Source: Butyriboletus loyo
Taxonomy: Eukaryota > Basidiomycota > Agaricomycetes > Boletales > Boletaceae
Direction of reading: 5' to 3'
NCBI GenBank assembly: GCA_038093515.1
Contig: JBBPSI010000176.1
Coordinates: 1-52,592, forward strand
DNA: 52,592 nucleotides
Shown here: piece after piece, positions 34,547-46,459 of the stretch
How the letters are laid out: every line of letters starts with the position of its first letter
Numbering within the stretch: the first letter of the stretch is position 1
Notes under the pieces: generated by a model
The model's database searches: none
Seen by the model: only the letters and a program-made list of their open reading frames with translations
What the model was told of the DNA's origin: nothing
Position numbers and translations under genes: made by a program

Positions 34547-36196
34547 TCAATAATTCTCGACAAGGCGTGCCACAGCTAGAGATTCTGATTCCGCGTCATG
34601 ACGATCGATTACTTTCCCAAGCATCTAGGATATCAATGCGGATGAGCAATAACGCAACACGTTCGATATGCCCCAGTGGCATGCCTTACCTGGTTGACCT
34701 GCAAAAAGTTTTCTACAAGCTCGACCCCGAGAACGTCCTTGATAGCATCGTCGGCGGCCAAGTACCGTCTCGCCTCGTCGATGTTTAAAGGCATACGTTT
34801 CGTGATACCCAACGCCTCCCTCTCCGCGACCGACATCTCGGCAGCCATCCGTGGGGTGTCACAGCCTTTCACCATGAGCGCAAGGCTATCTCTAACGCCA
34901 ATTATGCCACACGCCAAGACACCTGAGAGAGCGATGTATGGATTGGATGTCCCATCGACGGTTTTGATCTCAAAATTACGCGAGGAAGGTGATGTCACCT
35001 TCGTGAGTCGGACGGGTGCCTCGCGGTTTTCGATCCCCCAACATACCCACGTGCCTCCCGACCATACCCCATCCTTCATTCGGGAATAAGAAGCGGAGAG
35101 GGGCAGCGTGAATGCGACCACGGAAGGGAGATGGTACATGAGACCGGACAGGAAGGTGGACTCGAGGGGCGTGAGGAACTCGGAAGGGGATATACCTGGC
35201 CTTTCTCCGCGTACCGAGATGTGCATATGAGCGCCACTCCCGCCTATCATTTAGATCAGAACGTTGATGCTTACCCATTGTACTCAATTACTTACAGCTA
35301 TCTAGGGTCAGCCTGGGGGCAAATGTGGCCCTCAGACCATGCTTGTTTGCAATATTGTAGATGGTCTCGCGAGTGTGGACAAGGGCGTCCGCAGCCTCTA
35401 GTGGGGACATGGCACCCGTGACCACTTCATACTACAACTATCAGTAAAACAGGAGGAAATGTCAACTAGCTGAGGCAAACTAACCTGCCCTGGCGCAGCT
35501 TCGGCGTGGTACATCTGCAGCTCGATGCCGTCCTCTTGAATGGCATCGGCGATTTCTTCCAGCACTTGAGCCTCGATAGTTCCCGTGGTTACCGCGAGGG
35601 TGGTGGACCATTGATAATCGTTCACGGGAATGACCGGGTTAGTCGATTTGAGAAGAATAAATTCAATTTCAAAGCCGACCAAAAATTGGATACCGAGTTC
35701 TTCTGCAGCATATCTGGTGACGACGTCAACGATGTCGGTCAACTATCTACAAGATAGCTCACTTGAGAAGCCCCAACAAGACCGTACGAGGGCAGGAAGG
35801 AACTTTAAACGACGGTCCACTTGGTCGTGGAATAGGCGAGTTCTCTTGGAAGAACCCGAAGAAGACAGCATGTCGAGGAGCATAGTGACAAGGGCGAAAT
35901 GAAGAGAGATCAAAGACATAAGTGTACTCCCCGACGGCGCTGAATCCAGGTGCGAGCTGGAGGACCACTATTCCGAGAGCTGCCTTGGCCATTGTGATGC
36001 CAGGTCGCTCCGAGGCGAGCAGTTTGCAGAAGTGGGATACCGGCAAGACTCGACAACGAACCTGATTGAGGAGATCTACCCATTGAATTCGAACGTATCG
36101 GATGTTATGGACGTTGAAGAGGGATAGTAAGTCGACATGCGATTTGGGCGGTGCAATACTTTGCAAGTGAGGTTTGAGCAGCGTTGAAAGAGACAT
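34547..36196 (-). CDS. Glutamine-synthetase-like enzyme (GS catalytic domain)
   Basis: Five exons, 36196-35763, 35713-35485, 35431-35296, 35243-34690 and 34624-34547, total 476 codons plus stop. The N-terminal beta-grasp part has IRYVRIQWVDLLNQVRCRVL. Catalytic motifs are GFEIEFILL (metal-binding Glu), YHAEAAPGQYE, GSGAHMHISV (His), NREAPVRL (Arg) and FEIKTVDGTSNPYIALSGVL. GS-fold enzymes ligate ammonia or amines to glutamate-like acids using ATP; this type in fungi is closer to FluG or gamma-glutamylamide ligases than to the housekeeping GS, so the substrate is open. The usual Arg before the T-x-D motif is Lys here. The 26-aa last exon is easy to miss; without it the frame runs into a false stop at 34,633. 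Confidence 0.9.
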
Positions 36197-36848
36197 TATC
36201 CTAGGAGGGGTACAAAAATAGGTAGAGAAAACGAGTGATTCGAGTTAGGTTTAAATACCTGCGAGCTCGCAATTTATGGTCATTAAGGGGTGTTATCAGC
36301 GGCGAGAACAAATATATAACTGCAGTTTGGTTTCCGAGTTACATTTCCAGTGACAGGAGAGCCGCCGACCCAGTCAGTACGAGTGCTGGGCGTTGGTCAG
36401 AGTCTATTGTGCGGGCTCTCTAGCAGTCTTTTTATCATATGAGAAATGGTCGAGGTCAGTCAACCTGGGGGAAAAGTTGGCTCAGATCTGTTGCTCCACA
36501 TCGCAACCCGCCTCTCGTAAAGTTAAGCAGATTAATAACTGTTTGGGCTGTAAACACGAACAAAGGTTAATTACCGCCAGACTTCTACCATGTGCTTGCG
36601 TTTGGTGTTCGGTGCGTTCGCGCGCGATTCAACTAGGCCGGGAACCTAGTAAGCGGTATCAAGTATGCAACTGTAACGACGCCAGGTGGAGCGATAAACG
36701 AATCTTCAGAATGTGACAATCAACTCTTTCAATGCTGCTATCTAGCCGCTTGCGGGGGTGCCGTCAGGATGTCACAAAGCAGATTGAGAAGCATTCGATA
36801 ACACTGTTGATACATTCAATGGCCGCACTACTGGCGCTCTTCACAAGA
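36197..36848. other. Intergenic region upstream of the glutamine-synthetase-like gene
   Basis: Between two - strand genes; should contain the promoter of the downstream one. No clear TATA box or gene seen. Confidence 0.5.
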
Positions 36849-37333
36849 CTACTTTCTGCCCGCCTTCTTGGCGGCTGTCCTCAACCTGGTGATCTGTTTC
36901 TTCCACCCGAGGCATAGGTTGCATGCTAATGACATGCGGTTAGCAAAGAACAGCAGAGGTCCGACGACAATGTTATGTTACTCACCTGCAGATCCATGTT
37001 TCTTGCATTGATACACACCATCTTTGTTGGTAGTCACCGCCGGTGACTCGATGGGGTCCCGATCAACAGGGTCGAACTAATGACCAAGGACAGGGTGTAA
37101 GCAAGCGATCTAAAACCCGTAGCAACGAGATCAACCCCGTAGAAAGAATCGTTCTCCTCCCTTCCGTCGTAGTCACACTCTGTGCACTATAATCAGATAA
37201 GTGGTCGTCAGTCGATCAACGTGTGGGGTAATATTGCGGGGTAAGCAAATGTGACACGTACGACCTCTTTCAGGTGGGCACAAAAGATGGCGTCGTTGAT
37301 TTCGACAGTGGATACAGACTGGACTTCGGCCAT
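36849..37333 (-). CDS. Small cysteine-motif protein, 96 aa, unknown function
   Basis: Four short exons, none long enough to stand out: 37333-37262, 37186-37136, 37076-36986, 36925-36849. Donors are gtacgt, gttgat and gtgagt, all acceptors end tag, and the total of 291 nt closes in frame. The protein begins MAEVQSVSTVEINDAIFCAH, then has CTECDYDGREEND, YQCKKHGSA, CNLCLGWKKQI and a lysine-rich end (AAKKAGRK). Two CxxC pairs plus single Cys and His residues suggest a small metal-binding fold; I do not recognise the family. It is divergent from the F-box gene, sharing a 359-bp promoter region (37,334-37,692). Confidence 0.8.
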
Positions 37334-37692
37334 GGTGAATGGGTTGGGTATTAAGCCCAGAAAAGGTCTCTTGCAGTTTACGATGTGGATGGTGGGGGAG
37401 CTGGATCAGGAACGGAAGTCGCCGAGGGTCTAAATACTCTCAGAGGCGAGCGCGCAATTCTCATGCAGCCCACAGTCGCCAACAACTTAAGGGCAAAGTT
37501 TCTCCTCTTCATGATCATGGGACCCGAACTAAGCTCGCCTTAGTGACATTCCAGCTGCCGTGTGGACGAGCAGAGTGACCAGCTGACCCCTCGTGAGAAC
37601 TGTGGCGTGGGATTCTCGACCTTCATGAAACCACGTGATATTAGACGCGTGCGCAGAAAGCAAAAACGCTAACCTCAGGTGCAACGGGAAAG

Positions 37693-39312
37693 ATGGCGCA
37701 AAGACTTCCCCCCGAACTTTGGTCACACATATTCGACCTCGCCGCAGATGAAGACACCATATTCTACCCTGGCTTACAAACCAGCATGGCCCAGTCGACC
37801 TGGTCCAAGTCCCCCTGGGGTGGTTGGACTGTCCGAACACCCCAAGATACCATCAACATCATCCAACGGCGAAGCTACGCCACCAAAAAGGTCTCGTTCT
37901 TCCCTTCTCGGTGTCGCTGGATTTCTCATGGTGTTTTGCTTTCTTTCTTACAGTCCATCATCGCGGCTTGCCGGACATGGCGCAGACTCGGTACCCAGTT
38001 TCTCGTCCGGTGTCTCTTCTTTGATAATCCCACCAAATTGCGTGATCTCCGCAACATCCTGGATCGCGACGCCTCCCTTGGATGGTGGGCGATACGCCTA
38101 CATATCACCCACTTTCTCAACGGGCGCGGCCCAAGGATGGATGACTTTGAGAATCCACTCGTCGCCATTCTCCAACAGTGTCCCAACCTCGAGATTTTCA
38201 TCGTCGACTGGCCGATGTCGAGTGCGTTCGGACCTATCGCAGACACGCTCGCCACGTCCTGCCGTAACTTGCGGACGGTACACTGGCACGTGCCATCTGA
38301 GCTGCTTTCCAAAGTGATCTGGGCGTTGGACACACTCCCCAATCTCGTCGCCGTCCACCTCGAGCTCGCTCCCGCGATCAAGGAATCAGACACCATCACA
38401 TTAGGTTCCGCTCAAGATGTCAAACTGAAACTGCCGAATCTCCAGCAACTCTTCTTGAAAGGGTTCTGTCAAGATTTTATAGAACAAGCCACCGGGTGGT
38501 CGCTTCCCTTGTTACGTAGTTTCTCCTTCCACTTTGGCACCAACACCCTCGACGTTCCAGACATCATCGCTTTCCTCGCGCAACACGGCACGACCCTTCT
38601 CTTCTTAGACTTGAACTGCATACCTATGCTTGACGTCCGCACTACATTAGACCTTTGTCCTTTCCTAACCACATTCTGTTTCAATCTCGATTGGAAGATT
38701 TCGCCAATTCCAAATCCCGATGCCAATCCTGATCAACCCGAAGACGAAGCCATGCTACCAATCACGCTTACCAACTGCCCACACGACCATATCCAGCACA
38801 TCGGGCTCCACGGACTCTTGTATGCTTTTGGGGTGGGTTATGCCGCAGCGTACGCCGATGCCGATCCCGTACGGACGATGATGGTCCAGCGCACAAATGA
38901 CCGCAACTTCAAAGCCTTGAACAGAACTTCGTTTCCTAAATTGGAGCGGGTGAGGGTCTTGAGTCCAAGGGTATTACAAGACCTGAACGACAATAACGGG
39001 CCTGCGGATTCGTGTTTTGAGCGATGGGAGAGGTGGTGGGAGGTATGCACGAAGATGCGCGTGAGGCTCGAGGATTGTTCGGGAGGAGTGCTTGGTAATC
39101 TTCCTCAGGATATGGATGAGGAAGAACAGTACGACAGTGAGGAAGAAGAAGACGACGAGTACGAGTATGTCACGGATGGGGAGCAGGAGCGGAAGGGAAA
39201 CGTCAGTTTGGCAGAGCTGAGGGAGTTGCTGGCAGAATGCAGAAGGATGTCGGAGGAGGGCGAACGAGAACAGTTACCCTTTCAGTTTTTCTTTACCCCA
39301 CCGACCACGTGA
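37693..39312 (+). CDS. F-box-like / leucine-rich protein
   Basis: ATG 37,693 starts an F-box-like N-terminus (LPPELWSHIFDLAADED); basidiomycete F-box proteins of this layout link substrates to SCF ubiquitin ligases. The frame is open for 539 codons, but 37,891-37,953 (gtctcg...cttacag, 63 nt, pyrimidine-rich) is very likely an in-frame intron, since removing it joins YATKK to SIIAACRTWRRLG, the usual second helix; the product would then be 518 aa. The middle has worn leucine-rich segments (LRTVHWHVP, LPNLVAVHLELAP). The C-terminus has an acidic run (39,118-39,165). It ends 20 bp from the stop of the convergent Trm44-like gene. Confidence 0.85.
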   Translation: MAQRLPPELWSHIFDLAADEDTIFYPGLQTSMAQSTWSKSPWGGWTVRTPQDTINIIQRRSYATKKVSFFPSRCRWISHGVLLSFLQSIIAACRTWRRLGTQFLVRCLFFDNPTKLRDLRNILDRDASLGWWAIRLHITHFLNGRGPRMDDFENPLVAILQQCPNLEIFIVDWPMSSAFGPIADTLATSCRNLRTVHWHVPSELLSKVIWALDTLPNLVAVHLELAPAIKESDTITLGSAQDVKLKLPNLQQLFLKGFCQDFIEQATGWSLPLLRSFSFHFGTNTLDVPDIIAFLAQHGTTLLFLDLNCIPMLDVRTTLDLCPFLTTFCFNLDWKISPIPNPDANPDQPEDEAMLPITLTNCPHDHIQHIGLHGLLYAFGVGYAAAYADADPVRTMMVQRTNDRNFKALNRTSFPKLERVRVLSPRVLQDLNDNNGPADSCFERWERWWEVCTKMRVRLEDCSGGVLGNLPQDMDEEEQYDSEEEEDDEYEYVTDGEQERKGNVSLAELRELLAECRRMSEEGEREQLPFQFFFTPPTT

Positions 39313-39332
39313 TATTCACGACTTATGTTGCC

Positions 39333-41141
39333 TCAATGACCACCTGCTTTTCCCTCTGGTGTGCGGGTCTTGAATGCTCCTCTCTTCACTATGTACTGGA
39401 CTATGCCAAGTGCCCGTTCCACGTAGACTTGGTCGTCGTCGCCGAGCCGCTCTCGGCCTATTTAGTTTCAGCTTCGGTGTGGCTCGCAAACGTATGGGCG
39501 TACCTATGATGGCCCAGTTTCGTGTGCTGGGGATACGTAACGTATCACATTGTATTTTCCATCCCATCCACTGACTCAGCTTCGCCAGCCAAATCCTATA
39601 CATCGAATACTGGCTTTGGTGGCCACCCTCCCTCCCTAGATTCAGACGATCCAAAAACTCGTCGTCCTCAACGATGGAGGCCAAGTCCGCAATAGTGGTG
39701 GTCGACGTGCGTGCGAATCGCTCGTCAAACCACCAAGCACAGCACGGGATGGAGAGATACCCAGATGCGTACTCGACGGTTGCGATGAGAGGGAGCCATG
39801 GAGTCAGTTCGTCTGCGTGGTTTCCAATGAGAAACGCGCCGTGCTGGAGGTAGGGTACCGCGCTGGGCTTGCTCCCCGTGACAGTATGGATGTATTGCGT
39901 CGGATCGAGCGCGTGCACGTGTAAGGCGGCGCGTGTGTGTTCGGGATAGTGGCCCCAGGAGGTACGTGTCCGGAGGTCGATGCCATGGCCGTGGTAGCCC
40001 TCGGAGATGAGGATGTGTGTAAGGAGGCCGTTTCCGCATCTGTAGGCCGGCGTTCATATATGATGGGGGGAGCTGGTGATTTGCATCTCGAACTTACCCA
40101 AGGTCCAAGAACCCACCGGGTGGCTGTGACCAGTGCTTCCAGGGCACATCATGCCCTGGTGTATCATAATGATTCCCATGATCCCCAGAGCGCAGCTCTG
40201 CGCCCGCGTAAGACTGTTTCCAAAGAAGCATGAGGTACGTCGCGATCCCGATATCCTGTGATGAGGTATCAGCCAACCGATGGCGGGGCCTTTGACACGA
40301 GACGCGTGTCCATCGTTGACATTACCTCAAACACATGCTTGAGCGGGTCTGTGGACTCCTTCCACTCGGACACCAAATGTTTATACCGTTCTCGCATCAC
40401 GAGATACAGATCCTGATAGGGCTCCCTCGGGATCACACAGTCGTGCTTCACACGCTTTTGGTAATGCGTCATAGCGCCCCATCCGTACCGATGGAGGGTC
40501 TCGAGGAGCGCTAACGCCGTGCGATACAGTCTCGAATCAAGATTCAAGGGTGTGTCGGACAACACGACGGCTTCTATGCGCAAGATCGGAGGGGTACAGG
40601 GGACGAAACGAAACGCGAGATGTCGGACGGTAGGATGATAGTACGGCAGAGATGCACCAGGCGGGAGGAGAGGGCTCAACACGAGCGTGGACGGTATACC
40701 GTCGTAGGTGCCAGTAGTAGATGCATACAGCGTGCAGTGTTGCTCGAGGGCTGCATCGCGGCCTGGTCGGCGAGGGAGGAGCTTGCGATGGATGGTGTAG
40801 ACAGGCCGATAAAATTTGAGATTTCCCAAGGGAGCATCGTCGGTGCGATGCGAGTATGATGTCTCGCTGACGGTCTCCGAGCGAAGAATGAGCGTTGAGT
40901 TATATTCTGGATGATGGATGAGCTGGTCGACAGCACCTTCAAACTAAAGCGAAGAGCATGGTTGTGAGTTGCGACAGTGTCTGAATCACTCGCTTACGAG
41001 CTCCAAGGGAAAGTCGGCCGGACAGCTGATGATGGGTAACCATTCCTCATCTTGCGAGGTAGAAATCAGAGGAGAGATCGCCTGGGGATGGGCGTCACAA
41101 GGCGAGGGAGTGAATTGAGATCGGACACACGGCTGGTGCAT
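39333..41141 (-). CDS. TRM44: tRNA (uracil-2'-O-)-methyltransferase, Trm44-like
   Basis: Five exons, 41141-40998, 40943-40326, 40255-40098, 40039-39504 and 39457-39333, sum to 526 codons plus stop. Key motifs are DPLKHVFEDIGIATYLMLLW, the SAM-binding loop GFLDLGCGNGLLTHIL (formed across the intron 40,040-40,097), FLIGNHADELTPWLPLIA, YLSIPCCAWWFD and the C-terminal DTLRIPSTRNWAIIG. Trm44 methylates the ribose of U44 in the variable region of tRNA-Ser. The last exon (VYVERALGIVQYIVKRGAF) was found by joining the donor at 39,503 to the acceptor at 39,458. The start at 41,141 is chosen over an in-frame upstream ATG at 41,192 because the intervening residues are not family-like; this is uncertain. 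Confidence 0.88.
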
Positions 41142-41429
41142 GGTCGAGTTCAAACCTGGCCATCCCAACACATCGAGCCCGCTCCCATACAAGTACTATA
41201 TTACAAGGCATGCTCGTCGCCTTCCCCAGCCAGGCTCGAGCCCGTCGTTACACAAACTAAACATACGCCGCATCACTACATGACCATGGACAAAATGAGA
41301 TCAGACATCAACAAAAAGAGAGCGTCTGGTTAGAAGTTGTTGTTTAAATGGGACAAACTTGGGTATGGTAGAGAAAGCGAACGGTGCCCAAAAGTGAACA
41401 TGAGTCTAGCCTTCAAAGGTCGACACAGA

Positions 41430-41859
41430 CTACAGATCCAGAGGGCTGCATCCCACGTTAATGAGGCCGTTCTGCAAAACAAGTGAATTGGACACGCCGA
41501 GACAAGATGCAAGACCAGACACTTACATATGTCGTGCCGTTACAACAGACGGGCTCGTTTTTACATTCCGCGCCAGAGCCAGCTCCGGTGAGTGAACTGC
41601 ATTGAAAGCCAAGTTGGCTGTTGCCATCTAGCACTGGAAGCGTGGCCAGCACACTCGCCAGCACCGTTACCACCGGAGAGCCAGCCTATCAGACCGTGGC
41701 ATCAGGTCAATAATGGACCGGACAAGCATGACTTACCGATTCCATTCTCTGGCAGCACTGCATCGACCCGGTAATGCACTGGGGGTTGCGGCTGATGAGG
41801 GGGCCGCTGTATGCCAGAGCGACAAAGGGAAGGATGGAGAGAGTGTGGTGTACGAGCAT
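41430..41859 (-). CDS. Class I hydrophobin
   Basis: Three exons (41859-41737, 41685-41527, 41471-41430) give 107 aa. A signal peptide (MLVHHTLSILPFVALAYS) precedes the eight-cysteine pattern: QC, x6, CC, x33, C, x11, C, x5, CC, x12, C (NVGCSPL near the end). The spacing is that of class I hydrophobins, secreted proteins that assemble into amphipathic films on aerial hyphae and fruiting bodies. Both introns (51 and 55 nt) have gtaagt donors. The gene is too split to show as one long frame. It lies between Trm44-like and a divergent F-box-like gene. Confidence 0.95.
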
Positions 41860-41948
41860 GCTGCCAGGGGCCTCTTAAAAGGAGCGGATGGGTTGAAGTT
41901 TGCGGGAAGAGGGAAAAAAGATTAAGGGAGATTCGATGACATGGCAAC

Positions 41949-41956
41949 TTTATATG
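41949..41956 (-). promoter_or_regulatory. TATA-like box of the hydrophobin gene
   Basis: On the - strand the sequence is catataaagt about 95 bp before the hydrophobin ATG, followed by a CT-rich leader (ttttttccctcttccc) of the kind found at strong fungal promoters. Confidence 0.6.
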
Positions 41957-42310
41957 CCTGAGTCGTATTCCAATGTCCGAGTTTAGCGCTCGGGCCGTTC
42001 AATGGAATGGATGGCGAACCAGCGCTAAAACTTGTTGGCGTACTTCAACGGCGCTCAGCGCTGGTAAAGCGCATCGTCAGGAATGCCATTCAGCACGACT
42101 CCGACAGCGTAGCGTGCCAAAAGCGGCGCAATAATGCTGTGGATTTTTGGCCGGAGCCAACCGATCTGATCGCACAGTAGGCAGGACTCACCGTTGCGCT
42201 CGACCCCTTGCGCCATGTTCCACGTTCGAAGCTTAATGCTCGACCCCGAGCCGCCCCAAAGGCATCAATCAACCTCGAGATCCCTTCCGATATCGCAGCG
42301 AAATGCCCAG

Positions 42311-43938
42311 ATGCCCCACTGCTTTGAAATCCCAGAAATCTTGCTTCATATTTTCGAGCATGTCTACGTGTCAACCAAAGGTCGGAACGACCTCACAAGC
42401 CTTGCACTGACTTGCAAGCTGTTCAATGGCCCTGCTCTGGATGTACTATGGCGCATACAGACTTCCTTTCTGCCTCTGCTGATGACATTTCCTCGCGAAT
42501 TGCTCAACTTTGCACCAAGCGAGCAGATGGCCGTTGCAACCTTTGTACGTCTCTCATTTTCCCCCTTCCATGGCGGGCTCAATTGATTTTCAACAACAGA
42601 CAATCGCCAAAAAACCCATGATTAGTCATTGGCGAAGGCCTTTGTTCTACGCGAAACGTATTCGAACAATCATGCCAGAGCTCGGCCTCACCAATTTTGG
42701 AGGACTCGTGGTGCACAAAAGCGTCTTGCAAACACTTATCCAATCGTGTCCGTCCAAGCCTGTGTTTCCAAACCTTCAGGAACTCAGTTACCCCACTATT
42801 TGTAACATCGCCATCGTGGATGAAGCAACATACACTAAATCCATGTTCATGTTATCCCCTCCGAGCACGCTTCACTCTTTGAGTTTCCAGTACCCCAGCG
42901 GTCGTAATGCCAAGGATACACGTAACTTTTTGACGCAATTTCGAAACCACTTCGGGACTCTTGAATCCCTCCGGGTGTTCATGGGTGAGGTCATATCTCT
43001 ACCCTTGTACAGTAAACTGAAAAATGATAATAGACGTGATCTCTCTGGAGATCACCGATTTTTTGTCTGTATTTGCTTCCATCAAGAGTCTTAAATGCCT
43101 CGTTTTGGCGCTTGGACCGGGCTTCTCTTTCACCCCAAAACGGAAGGGGCTATCGCTTCCGAACTCATCAGGCGCATTTTCGGGTGTTCGCTCGCTTGGG
43201 CTCCATTCTTTCTCTGTACCATTCGTCCTACAATTATTGAATGCCATCCACGCGTCGCAGCTCCAGATCGTCAACATACATCTCGCATTCCGGGTCAGCC
43301 CCAACGAACTCAGCGAGCTCTTTGGATCAGTAGCGTCGTTATCCGGCGAGCAACAATCTGTTCTCTGGATATCGTTGACCGCAAGCGGCTATACTTCAGC
43401 TCTCCAATCAATCAATGATCTACTAACTTTCCAGCATCTCCGTCACCTTACTCTACAGAACACGGGACTAGTGCTCGACGACCACAAACTCGACAAAATG
43501 GCGAGGGCGTGGCCAATCTTGCAGCACTTGTCTATTACCAATGATATCCCGCCTTCAACGACTGTTAATGGAACGTTGAAATCCCTCAATTCGTTCTCGC
43601 AGCATTGTCCCTACATCGAAACCCTAGAACTTCGATTGAATGCTCGCGAAGTCCCTCCACTTCCAAACCCCATGACATCTCCGCGGAGGGCTAAAGGTGC
43701 AAAACCTCTACTCCTTCGCATTGATCTACGCTCCGATATCCGTGATTCTGCCGGCGTCGCATCATTTCTCTTGGGAATCTATCCCGGACTTTCGGTACGG
43801 GTGGTAGGTGGTAGACAAATGCCGGATTTGCAAGAGACATCGCCGTGGAACAGGGTTGCAGAGATCATCGACGAGACACTTGGACGGACTCCCCCACAGC
43901 CCCCAACGCCTAAGGGGCCGCGGATAATGTGTATGTAA
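42311..43938 (+). CDS. F-box-like protein
   Basis: Exons 42311-42544, 42600-42984 and 43034-43938 close in frame at 507 aa; donors are gtacgt and gtgagg, and the second acceptor is aatag at 43,033. The N-terminus PHCFEIPEILLHIFEHVYVS followed by LTSLALTCKLFNGPALDVLW is a typical basidiomycete F-box. The rest is a worn leucine-rich array (LKCLVLALGPGF, LRHLTLQNTG, LQHLSITND, IETLELRLN). It is probably a substrate receptor of an SCF ubiquitin ligase. An in-frame ATG at 42,194 would add 39 residues without F-box character, so I prefer 42,311. It is divergent from the hydrophobin gene with about 450 bp between. Confidence 0.85.
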
Positions 43939-46459
43939 TACCTGTTGTATCCCTTTCACGGTCACTTAACTTGCTTTCTAGTCATGACTTGAATGATCAA
44001 CATTATGCTATGCACACGAACGCTGAAAATGTCTACCCTTTTTGTGTTCTGCACCACTGAAAATGCCTTGTCTGTTTGTAACGTATGAGGGTGCTCGCCG
44101 TCCAGATGACCATGCCAGTGGCAGACCGTCAGTGTAGGCATCAGAAAATATGTATCAGAGACCTGCCACTTGTCGTAGATGTATGTAAACCAAGCTCATT
44201 TCCATCCAGCTCCCGCTTGAAGTAGACTTTCGCCGAATCTGGATGAGGCAGTACCTCTGTAAAGCAGTCCAACATATACAATATGTAGAATTAGAATAAT
44301 TGCAGTTTGGCATCATGCATCTCAATCATGTATGAGATCTGAGCCCCAGGAAACCCCACGGAGTGTGTGGTGGTGAGCGCTGACTGAGCAGCCCGGTGCC
44401 ACGACTCGGATCATAGAGTAACAAGTAACTGAAGCCCAAGTCATGGTCGTATACCACATGCATGACGATGACTGCTCGACCTCAATCTCCGCTGTTTACC
44501 ACACGGGTGAATAGAAGATTACTTGATCTCAACCGTAAAGGCATTGAGATCCGAGTACAAGTTATCCCTAGGCCTGACTTCCGGCCAAGGTGCCAGATAA
44601 CTTTACTTTGACACGGCGGCGAGTCTGGGATTCTCACTCTAATCTGTCATTCAGCGGAATGGGGAACATGGAACGGGGAACGATGGCTGTGGGAAACACG
44701 GGGGCCCCGATGCGCTGTCACGACCGCCAGCGCTGGATCTAGCCGCACGTCACGTTGCGTCGTGGTGACGCTGCCAACGCTGCACCTGCCCGTGCACCCT
44801 CCGACCATCACCGGTCATCCTCCAATTCCCCACCTTCGACATCCCCCGCCAAGTACTCTCCCTCGATTGCAGCCTGCCCGCCTGCCTGCGAGCCTGCACA
44901 CCGCCCGCTTTGTTATGATGCCCACTCTTCATCGACCCCGCCGCCGCGTGCGCCCACTCCACCAATCGCTGCCCTCGACCAACCCACGGACTCCTCGTCC
45001 TGTACTCTTGTCGTCGACTGCCACCTGCTCGCATCGCATTCCACGCCGCTGCAGTGATGTTCACGCAACGATCACTGAGGTAATTGCCGACAGTCTAGTG
45101 CGTTCACACTTGTGTAACACTAGCGCAGCTACGCGCCTTGAAAGAGAGCGTTTCCGTCATTTGCACACGACCGGAGCACGTACTTGACGTATTTCCTGGG
45201 ACTGAGGTTCGCATGCTTGTCAATCTGGAGAGTAGGACCACGTACCGACAGAACTTACCAGCGTTGCGTCTCGCAATACAGCCTAGGCAACACTACTGTA
45301 ACTGATGGAGACCGAAATAGGCGATGCTCCAGACGAGAGAGCGAGATCATTGAAGTTGTTGCTACAGCATGCAACGGGCGAGCACACCGCGGAGAGCCGA
45401 CTAAAACCCTAAGAAGTTAATTACGGGTAAAAATAGAAGATGACAGGGGTCCCCGCAGTTTACTTATCGTCAGTGCAACGCTGAGCTGCGCATCAGGTCA
45501 GCAGACAGTCTTTGATTAACCCAACTAACAAGGAATCGACATGCACAGTACACTCCCTCATCTCAGGCTCGTTGGGGTGAAATAAATTTGGCGCACCTGA
45601 GGGGCGCTCAGGGGAGAAGTCCCTCACCCAAAGCGAGTTAGATCTAGAGCCGAACATGAGGCACATCAGATACTCTCGCCTGTTCCAGTAGCATACCAAG
45701 TTCGTCACGCGGATTTCATCAAGACAACGAAGACAATAACATTCAGATCATTGTCGTCCAAAGATAGGCAACGCCCATCATGAAAATGACCCAAAGATGC
45801 TACAGTGCTTATAAGAACGCGAATTTCCAAGGTTGACTATATTAGCAGGGGTCACCCACTTGTACTGCCAATAGATTACCACACTCCGGAAAGTAGTTGC
45901 CTTGCTGAAGACGCGTGAATAGTTCATAGCGGGTGTAGACCGAGGAGGTGGACGTGATGGATCGGGAGATACCTGTCTCTTACTTGGGTCTCTTCTGATG
46001 GGTCACAGCAGATATCGAGAAGGTCACAGAAAAGTCAACTGAGGTACCACAAATCATGCGCATCTAGGCAGGGCCTATCAATGTTCAACTTTTTGCCAGC
46101 TCATTGTTTCAGTACTGAGAATTTCGACTGCGAATGTTTACTTTCCGAGCTAGAACACCTGCAGATCAGCATGGCTCGCCAGTTCCGCGGAACTGGAGGG
46201 GCGATACAGAGATCACATATGACCTGGTGAAAACGTTCAAACCAAGGCGCCGTCCGGGCTGAACGCACATTGCAATAATTGGCAAAGGCGATTACCGAGA
46301 TGACTTCATTCATGTTCGAACTCCCATTTTTATCTGATCACTAGATGAGTCCTCCATGCCAAGGATACGTGGCCATACGATATGAAATCAACCTGCCCCA
46401 TCGTGAAACGTACAACACACTGCAGCTGAATGAATGGTCTTGATGAACGGATCACTTAG
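43939..46459. other. Gene-poor stretch
   Basis: 44,750-45,190 is GC-rich with long frames on both strands that lack motifs. 45,200-46,459 has no recognised gene; it could hide further remnants like the LST8 one that follows. Confidence 0.45.

Noticed and set aside
44750..45190. Long frames on both strands
   Set aside because: GC-rich composition, low-complexity peptides, no motif and no splice structure.
46290..46330. tRNA B-box-like gttcgaactcc
   Set aside because: No A box or acceptor-stem pairing at the right distance.
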